Shown: positions 24,594 through 33,096, counted from the first letter of the stretch. The stretch: 64,000 bases of DNA from Collinsella sp. AF02-46-1 (GCF_003465825.1 NZ_QSBV01000011.1:1-64000); one strand, 5' to 3'. Numbers and translations are program-made. The notes: generated by a model not told the origin, from the sequence alone.

Positions 24594-25964
24594 ATGTTTA
24601 AACGGAAGGCATATGATCGTCTGCAGGAGTGGAAAGAACGCTCGCAAGGGCGCACTGCGGTGCTTATTGAGGGTGCAAGACGCGTTGGCAAAACGACGCT
24701 CGTCAAGTGCTTCGCGCAAAATGAATACAAGGATTATCTGTACATTGACTTTTCGGCTGCTAGCAAAGCCACGCTCGATATATTTCTGAACCATCGTGAA
24801 GATGTCGATCTTTTTTTACGCATGCTTCAGCTGCAGTATGGTAAGGCCCTCGAACCGAGAGAGTCGCTGGTCATTTTTGATGAAGTGCAGCGGTTTCCCA
24901 TCGCGCGCGAATACATAAAGCATCTTGTAGAAGACGGCAGATTTGATTACATCGAGACAGGCTCTCTTGTCTCCATCAAAAAGAATGTCGATAGCATTGT
25001 CATACCGTCAGAGGAAGAAAGAATCCCTCTCGAGCCCCTCGATTTTGAGGAGTATCTTTGGGCGACCGGAAAAGATCTTTATGCAGAAGAGATCCGTAAA
25101 GCGCGCGAATCTCGGACCGCGCTTCCGGACGGCGTTCATGCGACGTGCATGAGATTATTTGATGAGTATATGCTTGTCGGTGGTATGCCTCAGTCGGTCG
25201 ACTCCTTTGTGGCAGAGAATGATTTTAGAGGATGCGACAGGGTTAAACGGCAGATTATCGCACTGTACAGGGAGGACATTGCCAAGTTTGGAGGTTCGGA
25301 CGCTAGACGTGCGCGGGCGGTTTATGACGATATTCCGGGTCAATTATCTGCGGCAAATAAACGGTTCAAATTTGACAGCTTGGAGAAGGGGTCCCGTTTT
25401 GAGACATATGAGTCGGCGTTAATCTGGCTTGAGGATGCGCGACTGATTAACCGTTGCTATTTATGCAGTGATCCGAGCGTGGGTTACCGCCTGCACGAGG
25501 ACGCGTCTTCGCTTAAATGCTATATGGCGGACACGGGATTGCTCGTGAGCTTGGCGTTTGATGATGGTCCGGACCTTATGGATGTTCATAGAGACATTCA
25601 ATTTGGAAGAATTTCAATTAATAAAGGAATGCTAATCGAGAACATCGTGGCGCAGCAGCTTAAGAGTCTGGGGCATTCGCTTTTTTATTACAGCTGGCAG
25701 GAGCCTTCCAAAACAGAGGGGAGTCGGCCCAGAACGCGTGAAATTGATTTTCTTGTTTCGCGCGGCTTTGAAGACGCGGCTGGAAAACCGCGGGTCACTC
25801 CTGTTGAAGTTAAATCTTCCAAATCGTATTCAACAATCTCGCTTGACGATTTCGGCAGACGATTCGAACGACGAGTCGGAGAAGAGATAGTTCTTCACCC
25901 AAAACAGCTCAGGGCTGAAGGGCATAGGATATATCTACCTCTGTATATGACGATCTTTATCTGA
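24594..25964 (+). CDS. AAA_14 / DUF4143 ATPase with a PD-(D/E)xK-like C-terminus
   Basis: The 456-residue protein has a P-loop GARRVGKTTL (Lys33) and Walker B LVIFDEVQ (Asp96), then the YIETGSLVSI segment of the AAA_14 family. The C-terminal DUF4143 part contains REIDFLV (Asp385) and VEVKSS (Glu405, Lys407), spaced as in PD-(D/E)xK nuclease folds. Family members are common in gut bacteria but lack a settled function. GAGGTGA precedes the ATG. It is AT-richer than neighbours, preceded by the 34-bp array and flanked by four copies of a palindromic repeat, all signs of a horizontally acquired unit. Confidence 0.88.
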   Translation: MFKRKAYDRLQEWKERSQGRTAVLIEGARRVGKTTLVKCFAQNEYKDYLYIDFSAASKATLDIFLNHREDVDLFLRMLQLQYGKALEPRESLVIFDEVQRFPIAREYIKHLVEDGRFDYIETGSLVSIKKNVDSIVIPSEEERIPLEPLDFEEYLWATGKDLYAEEIRKARESRTALPDGVHATCMRLFDEYMLVGGMPQSVDSFVAENDFRGCDRVKRQIIALYREDIAKFGGSDARRARAVYDDIPGQLSAANKRFKFDSLEKGSRFETYESALIWLEDARLINRCYLCSDPSVGYRLHEDASSLKCYMADTGLLVSLAFDDGPDLMDVHRDIQFGRISINKGMLIENIVAQQLKSLGHSLFYYSWQEPSKTEGSRPRTREIDFLVSRGFEDAAGKPRVTPVEVKSSKSYSTISLDDFGRRFERRVGEEIVLHPKQLRAEGHRIYLPLYMTIFI

Positions 25965-26027
25965 TCGGTGGAATGCGGCCAAAAAGGGGGCATGCGGCTG
26001 AGATTGTCAGCCCGGTCTATTTTATTT

Positions 26028-26084
26028 GTCTCGATCTGTAACAGCTAGGGGCGAAAACACAAGCTAGTTGTTACAGATTTAGAT
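26028..26084. repeat. Palindromic repeat with 25-nt centre, copy B
   Basis: GTCTCGATCTGTAACA (26028-26043) and TGTTACAGATTTAGAT (26069-26084) are inverted, exactly 25 nt apart. First of three in tandem behind the ATPase gene. Confidence 0.85.
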
Positions 26085-26106
26085 TGAAGGGATTGGCTCG
26101 CACGTT

Positions 26107-26165
26107 TATCTAAATCTGTAACAACTAGACGTCCAAAACCGGGTTAAGTGTTACAGATTTAGATA
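26107..26165. repeat. Palindromic repeat with 25-nt centre, copy C
   Basis: TATCTAAATCTGTAACA (26107-26123) and its exact reverse complement at 26149-26165 enclose 25 nt whose sequence nearly repeats the centre of copy A (19 or more of 25). Confidence 0.87.
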
Positions 26166-26182
26166 TTTCGGCCCGGCCTCCA

Positions 26183-26249
26183 CGTTTGTCTCAATCTGTA
26201 ACAGGTGGGACCGAAAAACTCGGCTAGATGTTACAGATTGAGACAAACG
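26183..26249. repeat. Palindromic repeat with 25-nt centre, copy D
   Basis: A perfect 21-bp inverted repeat (26183-26203 and 26229-26249, inner ends TGTAACA/TGTTACA) encloses exactly 25 nt. The longest stem of the six copies. Confidence 0.88.
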
Positions 26250-26276
26250 GACCCCGACCCGCTCAAAAACAAAAAG

Positions 26277-26314
26277 GCCGGGGGCGGCGCGCCGTGTGAC
26301 GTGCCGCCCCCGGC
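26277..26314 (-). terminator. Terminator of lacG
   Basis: GCCGGGGGCGGC (26277-26288) pairs perfectly with GCCGCCCCCGGC (26303-26314). On the minus strand it is followed by CTTTTTGTTTTT. Confidence 0.9.
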
Positions 26315-26367
26315 TGAGAAATGGGGACAAGTTATGTGAGTGGGGCAATGCCGCTAGTCGCAAGTCG

Positions 26368-27807
26368 CTAGTCCAGACGACGGGTCTGCGCCACGTGCTT
26401 GTACCAGTAGGCGCTTGCCTTGGGCGTGCGCTTCTGGGTTTCAAAGTCTACGTAGAAGAAGCCATAGCGCTTGTTGTAGCCGTTGGTCCAGGAGAACTGA
26501 TCCTGCAGGCTCCACAGGAAGTAGCCGCCCACGTTGACGCCCACCTCCATGGCCTTGAGCAGCCAGCGCAGGTGCTGCTCGATGTAGTCGATGCGCGGCT
26601 GGTCGTCCACAAAACCGTCCTTGTAGGGGTCCTTGTAGCCCATACCGTTCTCGGTGATGAAGATCTGCTTGTAGTTGGGGTAGCGCTGCTTAATGTAGAC
26701 GAGCAGATCGAACAGACCCTCGGGATAGATGATCCAGTCCCAGTCGGTGGTGGGGATGCCGGGCTTGTTCACATGCTCGCCAATGCCCTTGACGCGCCAG
26801 CGACCGGTGCCCTTCTCGCCCGTACCGTTGTGGTGCAGGTCGTTCTCGCCATCGTAAGCCTTGAGGAAGCGGCACTGGTAGTTGTTAACGCCCAGGTAGT
26901 CGTTGTAGAGCGCTGCCTCGCGCATAATCTCGAGGTCCTCGTCCAGGATCTCGATGGTGCCGCCCGAGATGGCGGCCAGGCGGTTGGCGCACTCGAGGGT
27001 GTCGGGGGCATAGTCGCCGCGGAAGGTGGCGTCGAGCAGGAACTGGTTTTGCAGCACGTGCTCGTTGTTGGCGGCCTTGATGTCGGCGGGGTCGTTCTCG
27101 TTGAGCGGGTACTTAAACTCCAGCGACTGAATGACGCCGATCTTGCCCTTAAAGCCTCCGTTGTGGAAGGCCAGTACAGCCTTGGCGTGGGCGAGCATCA
27201 TGTTGTGCTCGCACTGGAAGGCTTCGGCCAGATGAGCTTTGACGCCGCCGGGGAAGGTGCCCTCGATGTAGGTGTTGGAGGCGTCGGCCCAGATCTCGTT
27301 AAAGGTGAACCAGTAGGTTACCTGGTCGGCGTACTCCTTAAAGCAGAAGGTGGCAAAGTCCACAAAGGCGTCGATGGTCTCGCGGTTGAGGAAGTCGCCC
27401 TTCTCAAAGAGGGGCAGCGGCGTGTCGAAGTGATGCAGCGTGACAAACGGCTCAACGTGGTGCTTGTGGCACTCGGCAAATAGGTCGTGGTAGAACTGCA
27501 CGCCCTCGGGGTTCACCTTGCCGGTGCCCTCGGGGAAGATGCGGCTCCAGGCGATGGAGAGGCGAATACCGTTGATGCCAAACTCCTCGCACAGCTCCAG
27601 GTCCACCGGATACTGGTTGTAGAAGTCGGAGGCGGGATCGGGAGAGAAGCGGCCCTGGGCCTCCAAGAAGTCGTCCCAGGCGACCTTGCCCTTACCGTGG
27701 GTGCGGGTCTCGCCCTCTACCTGGTAGGCAGCAGTGGCGCCGCCAAAGACAAAGTCCTCGGGGAACTGCGCGGGCGGGTTGGTGACGCTGGCGGGGTTAA
27801 CGGACAT
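26368..27807 (-). CDS. lacG: 6-phospho-beta-galactosidase, glycoside hydrolase family 1
   Basis: The 479-residue GH1 enzyme has the acid/base motif TFNEIW (Glu171) and nucleophile motif ITENG (Glu386). The late segment SWTNGYNKRYGFFYVDFET carries the Lys/Tyr pattern that binds the sugar 6-phosphate. It would split lactose-6-phosphate into glucose and galactose-6-phosphate after uptake by LacE/LacF; a 6-phospho-beta-glucosidase role is the alternative, but neighbouring lacE, lacF, lacA and lacB argue for lactose. It follows lacE by 66 bp containing a hairpin. Confidence 0.88.
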   Translation of the reverse strand: MSVNPASVTNPPAQFPEDFVFGGATAAYQVEGETRTHGKGKVAWDDFLEAQGRFSPDPASDFYNQYPVDLELCEEFGINGIRLSIAWSRIFPEGTGKVNPEGVQFYHDLFAECHKHHVEPFVTLHHFDTPLPLFEKGDFLNRETIDAFVDFATFCFKEYADQVTYWFTFNEIWADASNTYIEGTFPGGVKAHLAEAFQCEHNMMLAHAKAVLAFHNGGFKGKIGVIQSLEFKYPLNENDPADIKAANNEHVLQNQFLLDATFRGDYAPDTLECANRLAAISGGTIEILDEDLEIMREAALYNDYLGVNNYQCRFLKAYDGENDLHHNGTGEKGTGRWRVKGIGEHVNKPGIPTTDWDWIIYPEGLFDLLVYIKQRYPNYKQIFITENGMGYKDPYKDGFVDDQPRIDYIEQHLRWLLKAMEVGVNVGGYFLWSLQDQFSWTNGYNKRYGFFYVDFETQKRTPKASAYWYKHVAQTRRLD

Positions 27808-27828
27808 GATGATCCAATCGTTTAAATC

Positions 27829-27862
27829 GAAGGGCCAGCCTGTCTTGGATAGCTGGCTGGCC
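27829..27862 (-). other. Hairpin between lacE and lacG
   Basis: AGGGCCAGCC and GGCTGGCCCT arms (about 27830-27840 and 27852-27863) form a strong stem with no T-run on the minus strand. It may stabilise the lacE message or partly attenuate lacG. Confidence 0.5.
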
Positions 27863-27873
27863 CTAAGCGTTGC

Positions 27874-29643
27874 TTACTTCGACAGCTGCTCGCTCACAAA
27901 GGCGAGAGACTTGTCGCCGTTCTGGGAGAGCTCAATGTACTGCTTACCACGGCAGGCGACGCACTTGTTGCCCACGCGCTCGCAGTCCTTCTGCAGGTCG
28001 GCCAGGTAGCTGGCAGCCTGCGGAGCCAGGACGACCAGGTCAAAGTCGGGAAGCATGTCCACGTGGTTGCCATAGGCATCGGCAGCGGTCTCAAGATCGA
28101 TGCCGCGCTCCTTGGCGGCCTTGGCCAGCGCGTTGGCGAGCAGGCCCGAGGTGCCGCCGCCCTGGCAGAGCACGAGCACGCGCTTGCCGTTGAGGTCGCT
28201 GGCGGCCGTAGCCTCGGTGGTGGCAGCAGCGGGGGCGGCGTCGGTCTTTACGACCTCGGCAGCGGCGCCGGCGGCAACGCTCTTGGCGTCGGCCTTACCC
28301 TGGAAGGCGTCGTTGAGCTTGGCGGCCTTCTCGGCGTTCTTGGCGGCGAGCTCCTCCCGGGAGATTTCGGCCTCCTCGGCGCACTTCTGGGCGTCATAGG
28401 CACGGAAGAAAGGGTAGTACAGGGCAAAGTCGACGACCAGGATAAGGGCGAGCATCACAAAGGCGAGCGGCTGGAAGCCCAGGCCCATGATGGTGCCAAT
28501 GGGGCCGGGGACGGTCCAAGGCAGGGTGTACATAAAGCCGTTCATGCCCAAGAAGTCGATAAAGACCTTGAGGATCCAGATGTTGGCGATCGGGGCAAAG
28601 ACAAACGGGACAAAGAAGACGGGGTTGAGCACGATGGGCGCGGCGAACAGCAGCGGCTCGTTGACGGCAAAGCACACGGGGACGATGGCGGCCTTACCGA
28701 CGGCGCGCATCTCCTGGGACTTGGCCAGGAAGCAGAACATAAAGACCAGGACGAGCGTGGCGCCGGTACCGCCCATGCAGACGACGAAGTACTGGGCACC
28801 CTGGGTCAGGACAGCGGAAGCGTGCTGGCCAGCCTGGAACGCAGCCAGGTTGTCGGTCATGTTGGCAACGAGCGCGGCGGCGATGGCGGGCTCGACGATC
28901 GAGGGGCCGTGGACGCCCACGAACCAGAACAGGCTCATGGCGCCGTAGATCACAGCGAGGCCGATGTAGCCATCGGCAGCGGTGAACAGGGGCTGGAACA
29001 CCTGGATGACGCCCTGGGCAAAGCAGAAGCCAAAGGCAGCGCGGAAGGCGATGTCAAAGACCCAAAAGACGGTGATGCAGACGGAGAAGGGGATGATGTC
29101 CTTAAAGGTCTGCGAGATGTTGGGCGGAACCTGCTCGGGCATCTTGACGGTGATGTTGCGCTTGATAAAGAACTTGTAGATGATGCCGGTCACAAACGCA
29201 GCGATGAAGGCAGTCAGCAGGCCCTTGGAACCAAGATAGGTGGTGTTGAAGCCGCTGGCGGCGTCCGTGGCGATGGTGTCGCTCGAAAGGAGCAAGAAGC
29301 CGATGATGGCCGCGCACATGCACGAGATAAAGTTGATCTGATTGTTCTTGGGCAGATCGCGGTTCTGAGCGTCGGCGAAGTGCTTGGCCGTGGTGGCGGC
29401 GCAGGCGATGGCCAGGATGCCCATGGAGTAGTTGTAGCACTTCCACAGGGCGTTGTTGATGTCATCGGGCCAGTAGAAACCCCAGATGTTGGGGACCGAG
29501 GCTACCAGGCAGAAGATGGACGAGAAGATGATGATGGGGATGACGGAGATAAAGCCGTCGCGGATCGCCTTGAGGTACTTGTTGCGGGCGATCGCGTTGA
29601 AAAAGGGCTGGCCCTTTTCGATGATGGCGATGAGTTGCTCCAT
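27874..29643 (-). CDS. lacE: PTS lactose-specific EIICB
   Basis: The 589-residue transporter has an EIIC membrane domain in residues 1-425 (about ten helices; GVHGPSIVEP and FAVNEPLLFAAPIVLNP motifs), an Ala-rich linker (about 440-485) and an EIIB domain with the phosphorylated Cys493 in CQGGGTSGLLANALA. It takes up lactose as lactose-6-phosphate, with phosphate from LacF encoded at 31219. AGGAG lies 7 nt before the ATG. It is divergent from the LacI regulator at 30000; two operator-like sites lie between them. Confidence 0.92.
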   Translation of the reverse strand: MEQLIAIIEKGQPFFNAIARNKYLKAIRDGFISVIPIIIFSSIFCLVASVPNIWGFYWPDDINNALWKCYNYSMGILAIACAATTAKHFADAQNRDLPKNNQINFISCMCAAIIGFLLLSSDTIATDAASGFNTTYLGSKGLLTAFIAAFVTGIIYKFFIKRNITVKMPEQVPPNISQTFKDIIPFSVCITVFWVFDIAFRAAFGFCFAQGVIQVFQPLFTAADGYIGLAVIYGAMSLFWFVGVHGPSIVEPAIAAALVANMTDNLAAFQAGQHASAVLTQGAQYFVVCMGGTGATLVLVFMFCFLAKSQEMRAVGKAAIVPVCFAVNEPLLFAAPIVLNPVFFVPFVFAPIANIWILKVFIDFLGMNGFMYTLPWTVPGPIGTIMGLGFQPLAFVMLALILVVDFALYYPFFRAYDAQKCAEEAEISREELAAKNAEKAAKLNDAFQGKADAKSVAAGAAAEVVKTDAAPAAATTEATAASDLNGKRVLVLCQGGGTSGLLANALAKAAKERGIDLETAADAYGNHVDMLPDFDLVVLAPQAASYLADLQKDCERVGNKCVACRGKQYIELSQNGDKSLAFVSEQLSK

Positions 29644-29704
29644 GCAATGCTCCTAAGAGTCGGTGGGTTAGCAACGATGGTAACTTTTGGCGTTCGGTTG
29701 CCAA

Positions 29705-29722
29705 AATGTTGACGTTGCCATT
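29705..29722. promoter_or_regulatory. Candidate LacI-family operator 1 of the lacE promoter region
   Basis: AATGTTGACGTTGCCATT nearly equals the reverse complement of the site at 29825-29842. The pair is 120 bp apart between lacE and the divergent regulator gene, a spacing and inverted arrangement usual for LacI-type repressors. Confidence 0.6.
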
Positions 29723-29824
29723 TTGCGACACAAAAAAAGACGCGAACTGATGGTTCCTGTGCCTGCGAACCGTCGATTCCTTATGCGTAAACGTTTGAGC
29801 CGCCCGGTGGCTCTGTGTTTGCAC

Positions 29825-29842
29825 AATGGCAACGTTAACATT
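29825..29842. promoter_or_regulatory. Candidate LacI-family operator 2 of the lacE promoter region
   Basis: AATGGCAACGTTAACATT shares its ACGTTAACA half with three sites in the galK region (39783, 39845, 39970). The rest of 29644-29999 holds a CGGTGAACGGT motif (29881-29891) but no gene. Confidence 0.6.
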
Positions 29843-29999
29843 TGGGCGACAAAAGCCGTTCGGGGAAGCAAGATTGTCGGTGAACGGTAGGTTTTAGGTG
29901 GTAAACGTATTGTGGGGGAGGTGTTGGATATACTTGAAGGCGTTCATTTGACTGCGTAGGGTGCCGCCAATGGCATCGTTGACATAGAAAGATCGACCT

Positions 30000-31004
30000 A
30001 TGGCCGCTGTTAAAAAATCGGTTTCCGTTAAGGACGTGGCGCGTCTCGCGGGCGTCTCGGAGCAGACGGTCTCGCGCACCGTGCACGATTCGCCCAGCGT
30101 GCGCCCCGAGACCAAGGAGCGCGTGCGTGCCGCCATGCGCGAGCTGGGGTATCGTCCCAATTTTGCCGGTCGATCGCTGCGCCGCGGCAAGTTTAAGACC
30201 GTCGGTGTCGCCATGTTCAACATTACCGGCACCGGCAACCTCGACCGTATGGAGGGCTTTACCGCTGCGGCCGACAAACACGGCTATGCCATCACCCTAA
30301 CTAAAGTAGACGGGCATCCGTATACCCTCGAGAGTGCATCGTCGCGCATGAGCGCACTTCCGGTGGATGGCATGGTTGTGATCATGAATCGCATGCCGGC
30401 GGACTTTGGCACCTTCGAGCCGCTGCCCGGTATGCAGACGGTGCTCGTTACCATGCTGGAGCACCCGCTCTGTTCAACGGTCGATAACGACCAGTTCGAT
30501 TGCTCGCGCCAGGTGGTCGAGTACTTGCTGGTGCAGGGGCACAAGACCGTGCACTTTATCTCATGCCCCGAGCGCTCGCTTTCGGGCATGCAGCGCGAGG
30601 AAGGCTGGCGTGAGACACTGCGCGCACATGGTATTGAGCCGCCGCGACTCGTCCGTGGCGATTGGACGGCACAGAGCGGATATGCTGCCGGTCAGGCTCT
30701 AGCGGACGATCCGACCTGTACCGCCATCTATGCTTCCAACGATGCCATGGCCTACGGCTGCATTCGCGGGCTCGAGTCGCGCGGGAAGCGCGTGCCCCAG
30801 GACGTGAGCGTAGTGGGTGTTGACGATAGTCTGGGCGACATCGTGCCCGACCGTCGCCTGACCACGGTGCGCTTTGACAACAAGCGCGTCGGCATGTGGG
30901 CTGTCGACAAGATTGCCGGCGCCGAGGGGGGTGCGTCTGGCGTGGAGCACATGCTGATCCCCGGCATGCTCGTAGAGGGTGATACGGTGCGCGATGTACG
31001 CTAG
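30000..31004 (+). CDS. LacI family repressor of the lac genes (probable)
   Basis: The 334-residue protein has a LacI helix-turn-helix at residues 8-55 (SVKDVARLAGVSEQTVSRTVHDSPSVRPETKERVRAAMRELGYRPN) and a periplasmic-binding-like ligand domain ending DVSVVGVDDSLGDIVPDRRLTTVRFD. It is divergent from lacE and upstream of lacF, so it most likely controls both. Its paralogue at 40076 stands beside galK. No clear ribosome site is visible before ATG 30000 other than GAAAG. Confidence 0.88.
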   Translation: MAAVKKSVSVKDVARLAGVSEQTVSRTVHDSPSVRPETKERVRAAMRELGYRPNFAGRSLRRGKFKTVGVAMFNITGTGNLDRMEGFTAAADKHGYAITLTKVDGHPYTLESASSRMSALPVDGMVVIMNRMPADFGTFEPLPGMQTVLVTMLEHPLCSTVDNDQFDCSRQVVEYLLVQGHKTVHFISCPERSLSGMQREEGWRETLRAHGIEPPRLVRGDWTAQSGYAAGQALADDPTCTAIYASNDAMAYGCIRGLESRGKRVPQDVSVVGVDDSLGDIVPDRRLTTVRFDNKRVGMWAVDKIAGAEGGASGVEHMLIPGMLVEGDTVRDVR

Positions 31005-31059
31005 GGTGTGGACCTGTTTGGGTTGCCACTAATTGTGTTCGATATTGTTCGCATTGGTT

Positions 31060-31094
31060 TAAAAACCGTTCACGGGCGAAAATCGACCGTTCAT
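31060..31094. promoter_or_regulatory. Pair of CCGTTCA motifs upstream of lacF
   Basis: AACCGTTCACGGG (about 31063-31075) and GACCGTTCATAG (about 31086-31097) are direct copies of a motif found in several other intergenic regions of the window. They lie 120-155 bp before the lacF start. Regulator unknown. Confidence 0.4.
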
Positions 31095-31218
31095 AGCTCG
31101 AAATTGCGTTTTGCATTGTTCTGTTTTGTTTGAATGTTAATGTTTCTGTCATACACAACGCAGCGCGTATGCCCGGACGCGATGCTCTCCATTGGTTCAT
31201 ATGTGAAAGGAACGCAAT

Positions 31219-31557
31219 ATGGCAACCAAAGAAGAAATCTCGATGGTTGGATTCGAGATCGTCGCATACGCGGGTGACGCCCAGACTGATCTGCTTGCAG
31301 CGCTCGATGCTGCTCGCGAGGGTGATTTTGAGAAGGCCGAACAGCTGCACAAGGATGCGAGCGATGCACTCATTGGCGCCCACGACACGCAGACCAAGCT
31401 GCTTTCGCAGGAGGCCGGCGGCGGCGAGATGGAGATGACCTTCATCATGGCTCACGCTCAGGATACTCTCATGACCACCATGATCCTGGAGAAGCAGACC
31501 CGCTTTACCATCGATGCCTATAAGCGCATCGCCGCACTCGAGGCCAAGCTCGCTTAA
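31219..31557 (+). CDS. lacF: PTS lactose-specific EIIA
   Basis: The 112-residue protein is a standard-length LacF/CelC EIIA (three-helix bundle; EISMVGFEIVAYAGDAQTDLL start). His79 in MAHAQDTLMT is the expected phosphorylated residue, passing phosphate to Cys493 of LacE. GAAAGGAAC precedes the ATG. It is separated from lacE by the divergent regulator rather than being in one operon, so the two halves of the transporter must be co-regulated in trans. Confidence 0.93.
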   Translation: MATKEEISMVGFEIVAYAGDAQTDLLAALDAAREGDFEKAEQLHKDASDALIGAHDTQTKLLSQEAGGGEMEMTFIMAHAQDTLMTTMILEKQTRFTIDAYKRIAALEAKLA

Positions 31558-31589
31558 CGAACCTTCGCAACCAAGTCCCCTTCCAAAAA

Positions 31590-31618
31590 CCCTGCCGCGG
31601 GTAGCGGCAGGGCTTTTT
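31590..31618 (+). terminator. Intrinsic terminator of lacF
   Basis: CCCTGCCGC (31590-31598) pairs perfectly with GCGGCAGGG (31604-31612), followed by CTTTTT. Confidence 0.88.
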
Positions 31619-31752
31619 CTGTTAATCCGGCACTTGGGGACGTTCCTTATCTGCCGGCAGTTTGGGACACTCCTGCCATGCATTTGATCCTTTGAGGATG
31701 GAAGAAAACGGGTTATTAGGTTTGTTGCGGTGCCGACTCGACCCGTCGGTTA

Positions 31753-31906
31753 CAAAACTATGCCGGTTTACTACGATGAATCGTATTCTTTCAACTATGG
31801 AAAGAACAGCGTTATCAAAGCCGCAGGTAGAAAGCTTGCCATTTTCTGCTAATAGCAAATGTGGTCGGTCCTATCGGTTTTACGGTAGTAAACCGGCATA
31901 GTTTTG
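31753..31906. repeat. 154-bp inverted-repeat element, copy 2
   Basis: Same 20-bp inverted ends as the element at 21337, same 154-bp length, same placement of CCGCAGGTAGA (31821) and TGTGGTCGG (31860). The rest of the interior has diverged. The stretch 31619-31752 before it shows no gene, only short GGGGACGTTCC/GGGACACTCC strings. Confidence 0.8.
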
Positions 31907-32022
31907 AAATGGCACTGTTCGACTAGCAGCGTTATGGAGCTTCTGCACGCCCTCTCGTTCGGTTTTTCGCTGGATGGGTATACTTTCACCCGCAATACAG
32001 GCCGGAATGAGGAGGTATCCAA

Positions 32023-33030
32023 ATGCCGGATAACGGGTCAATACAAAAAAGAGACGCGCACGAGATGGCTCATGGGCGTCCTGTCCAGATAACCGAGCAC
32101 ACGACGGTAACCGAGCTGCAGCCCAGCCTGTCCGATATCGTGTGCGCAAACAAAAAGCTACAGATTGGCTTTATCGTTGCGCTCGTGGTACTGGCGCTGC
32201 TGTCGGGCTTTGTAGCTCGTCCGCATTTTGCCGATACCAAGACTTGGGACTCCACCATCGAGGTCATCGATCAAAAGAAGGGCAATGTTTTGGCGCTCAC
32301 GACCTCGTGCGTCGCCCTATCTGCGGGTATCACTGCGCTGCCGGGCGATACTGGAACGCCAGTCGCCGAGCAGCTCGCACAGCTTTCAGGCAACCTTGGT
32401 ATCGTGCTTGCCGTGCTATACCTAGAGAAATATTTGCTTACGATTTTGTGGTCGGTTGGCCTGGGCATCCTGATCCCGTTTGCGCTGGTGCTCTTTGCGA
32501 TCTCACTTGGCATTCACGGACGCTGGAGCACGAGCACAGTCATTCGCCGCGTGGCAACGCGTGTGCTGGTGGTCGCCATAATTGGCATGGTGTTGGTGCC
32601 CGCAAGCGTATGGGTGTCGCAGAAGGTCGATGAAACGTATCGCGTAAGTATTGAGCAAGCTCAGCAAAAGGCTGCGGATGCGGCAGATAGCGACAGCTCC
32701 AAAGCAAGCAAGAAAAAGACCGAGTCCACAGAGTCCAAGAATGTGCTTGAGCAGCTTGCCGACGGCGCCTCGGGTCTTGTCACGTCGGTGACCAGCGGCG
32801 CCAAGCAGATGACCGATGAGATTGTGCAACAGGTGACCGATCTGATCGAAGGTGTCATCGTGATGATCGTGACCTCGTGCGTGATTCCATTGCTGGTGCT
32901 CGCGGCGTTTCTGTGGCTGGGGCACGTGCTGCTGGGGATTGATATTTCCGGCCCGGCGAACTATTTAACGGGCCGCTTTCTGAGTACTCCGTCCAAGCAC
33001 ACCAAAAAGGTGGGCAGTCCGAGTAACTAA
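32023..33030 (+). CDS. Multi-pass membrane protein of unknown function
   Basis: The 335-residue protein has helices at about residues 47-66, 90-108 (weak), 122-165 and 180-200, a long charged coiled-coil-like segment (about 210-245, QAQQKAADAADSDSSKASKKK) and a last helix pair at about 270-300. GAGGAGGT lies 5 nt before the ATG. No catalytic motif is visible. It stands alone between the 154-bp repeat and the lacA promoter region, in the same direction as the lac genes. Confidence 0.75.
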   Translation: MPDNGSIQKRDAHEMAHGRPVQITEHTTVTELQPSLSDIVCANKKLQIGFIVALVVLALLSGFVARPHFADTKTWDSTIEVIDQKKGNVLALTTSCVALSAGITALPGDTGTPVAEQLAQLSGNLGIVLAVLYLEKYLLTILWSVGLGILIPFALVLFAISLGIHGRWSTSTVIRRVATRVLVVAIIGMVLVPASVWVSQKVDETYRVSIEQAQQKAADAADSDSSKASKKKTESTESKNVLEQLADGASGLVTSVTSGAKQMTDEIVQQVTDLIEGVIVMIVTSCVIPLLVLAAFLWLGHVLLGIDISGPANYLTGRFLSTPSKHTKKVGSPSN

Positions 33031-33062
33031 AACAGCTGTATATACCGGGGCATACCGCCGAA

Positions 33063-33096
33063 GGGCGGCCGAGACACGTTCTCGGCCGCCCTTTTG
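33063..33096 (+). terminator. Intrinsic terminator of the membrane protein gene
   Basis: GGGCGGCCGAGA (33063-33074) pairs with TCTCGGCCGCCC (33080-33091), followed by TTTTG. Confidence 0.87.

Noticed and set aside
26028..26249. CRISPR-like tandem palindromes
   Set aside because: Each unit is itself an inverted repeat around 25 nt, copies are dispersed (24.4, 26.1, 55.7 kb) and arms vary; not direct repeats with unique spacers.
28063..29712. Long open frame opposite lacE
   Set aside because: Antisense shadow of a GC-rich, codon-biased gene; its translation is low-complexity Gly/Asp/Val with no domain.
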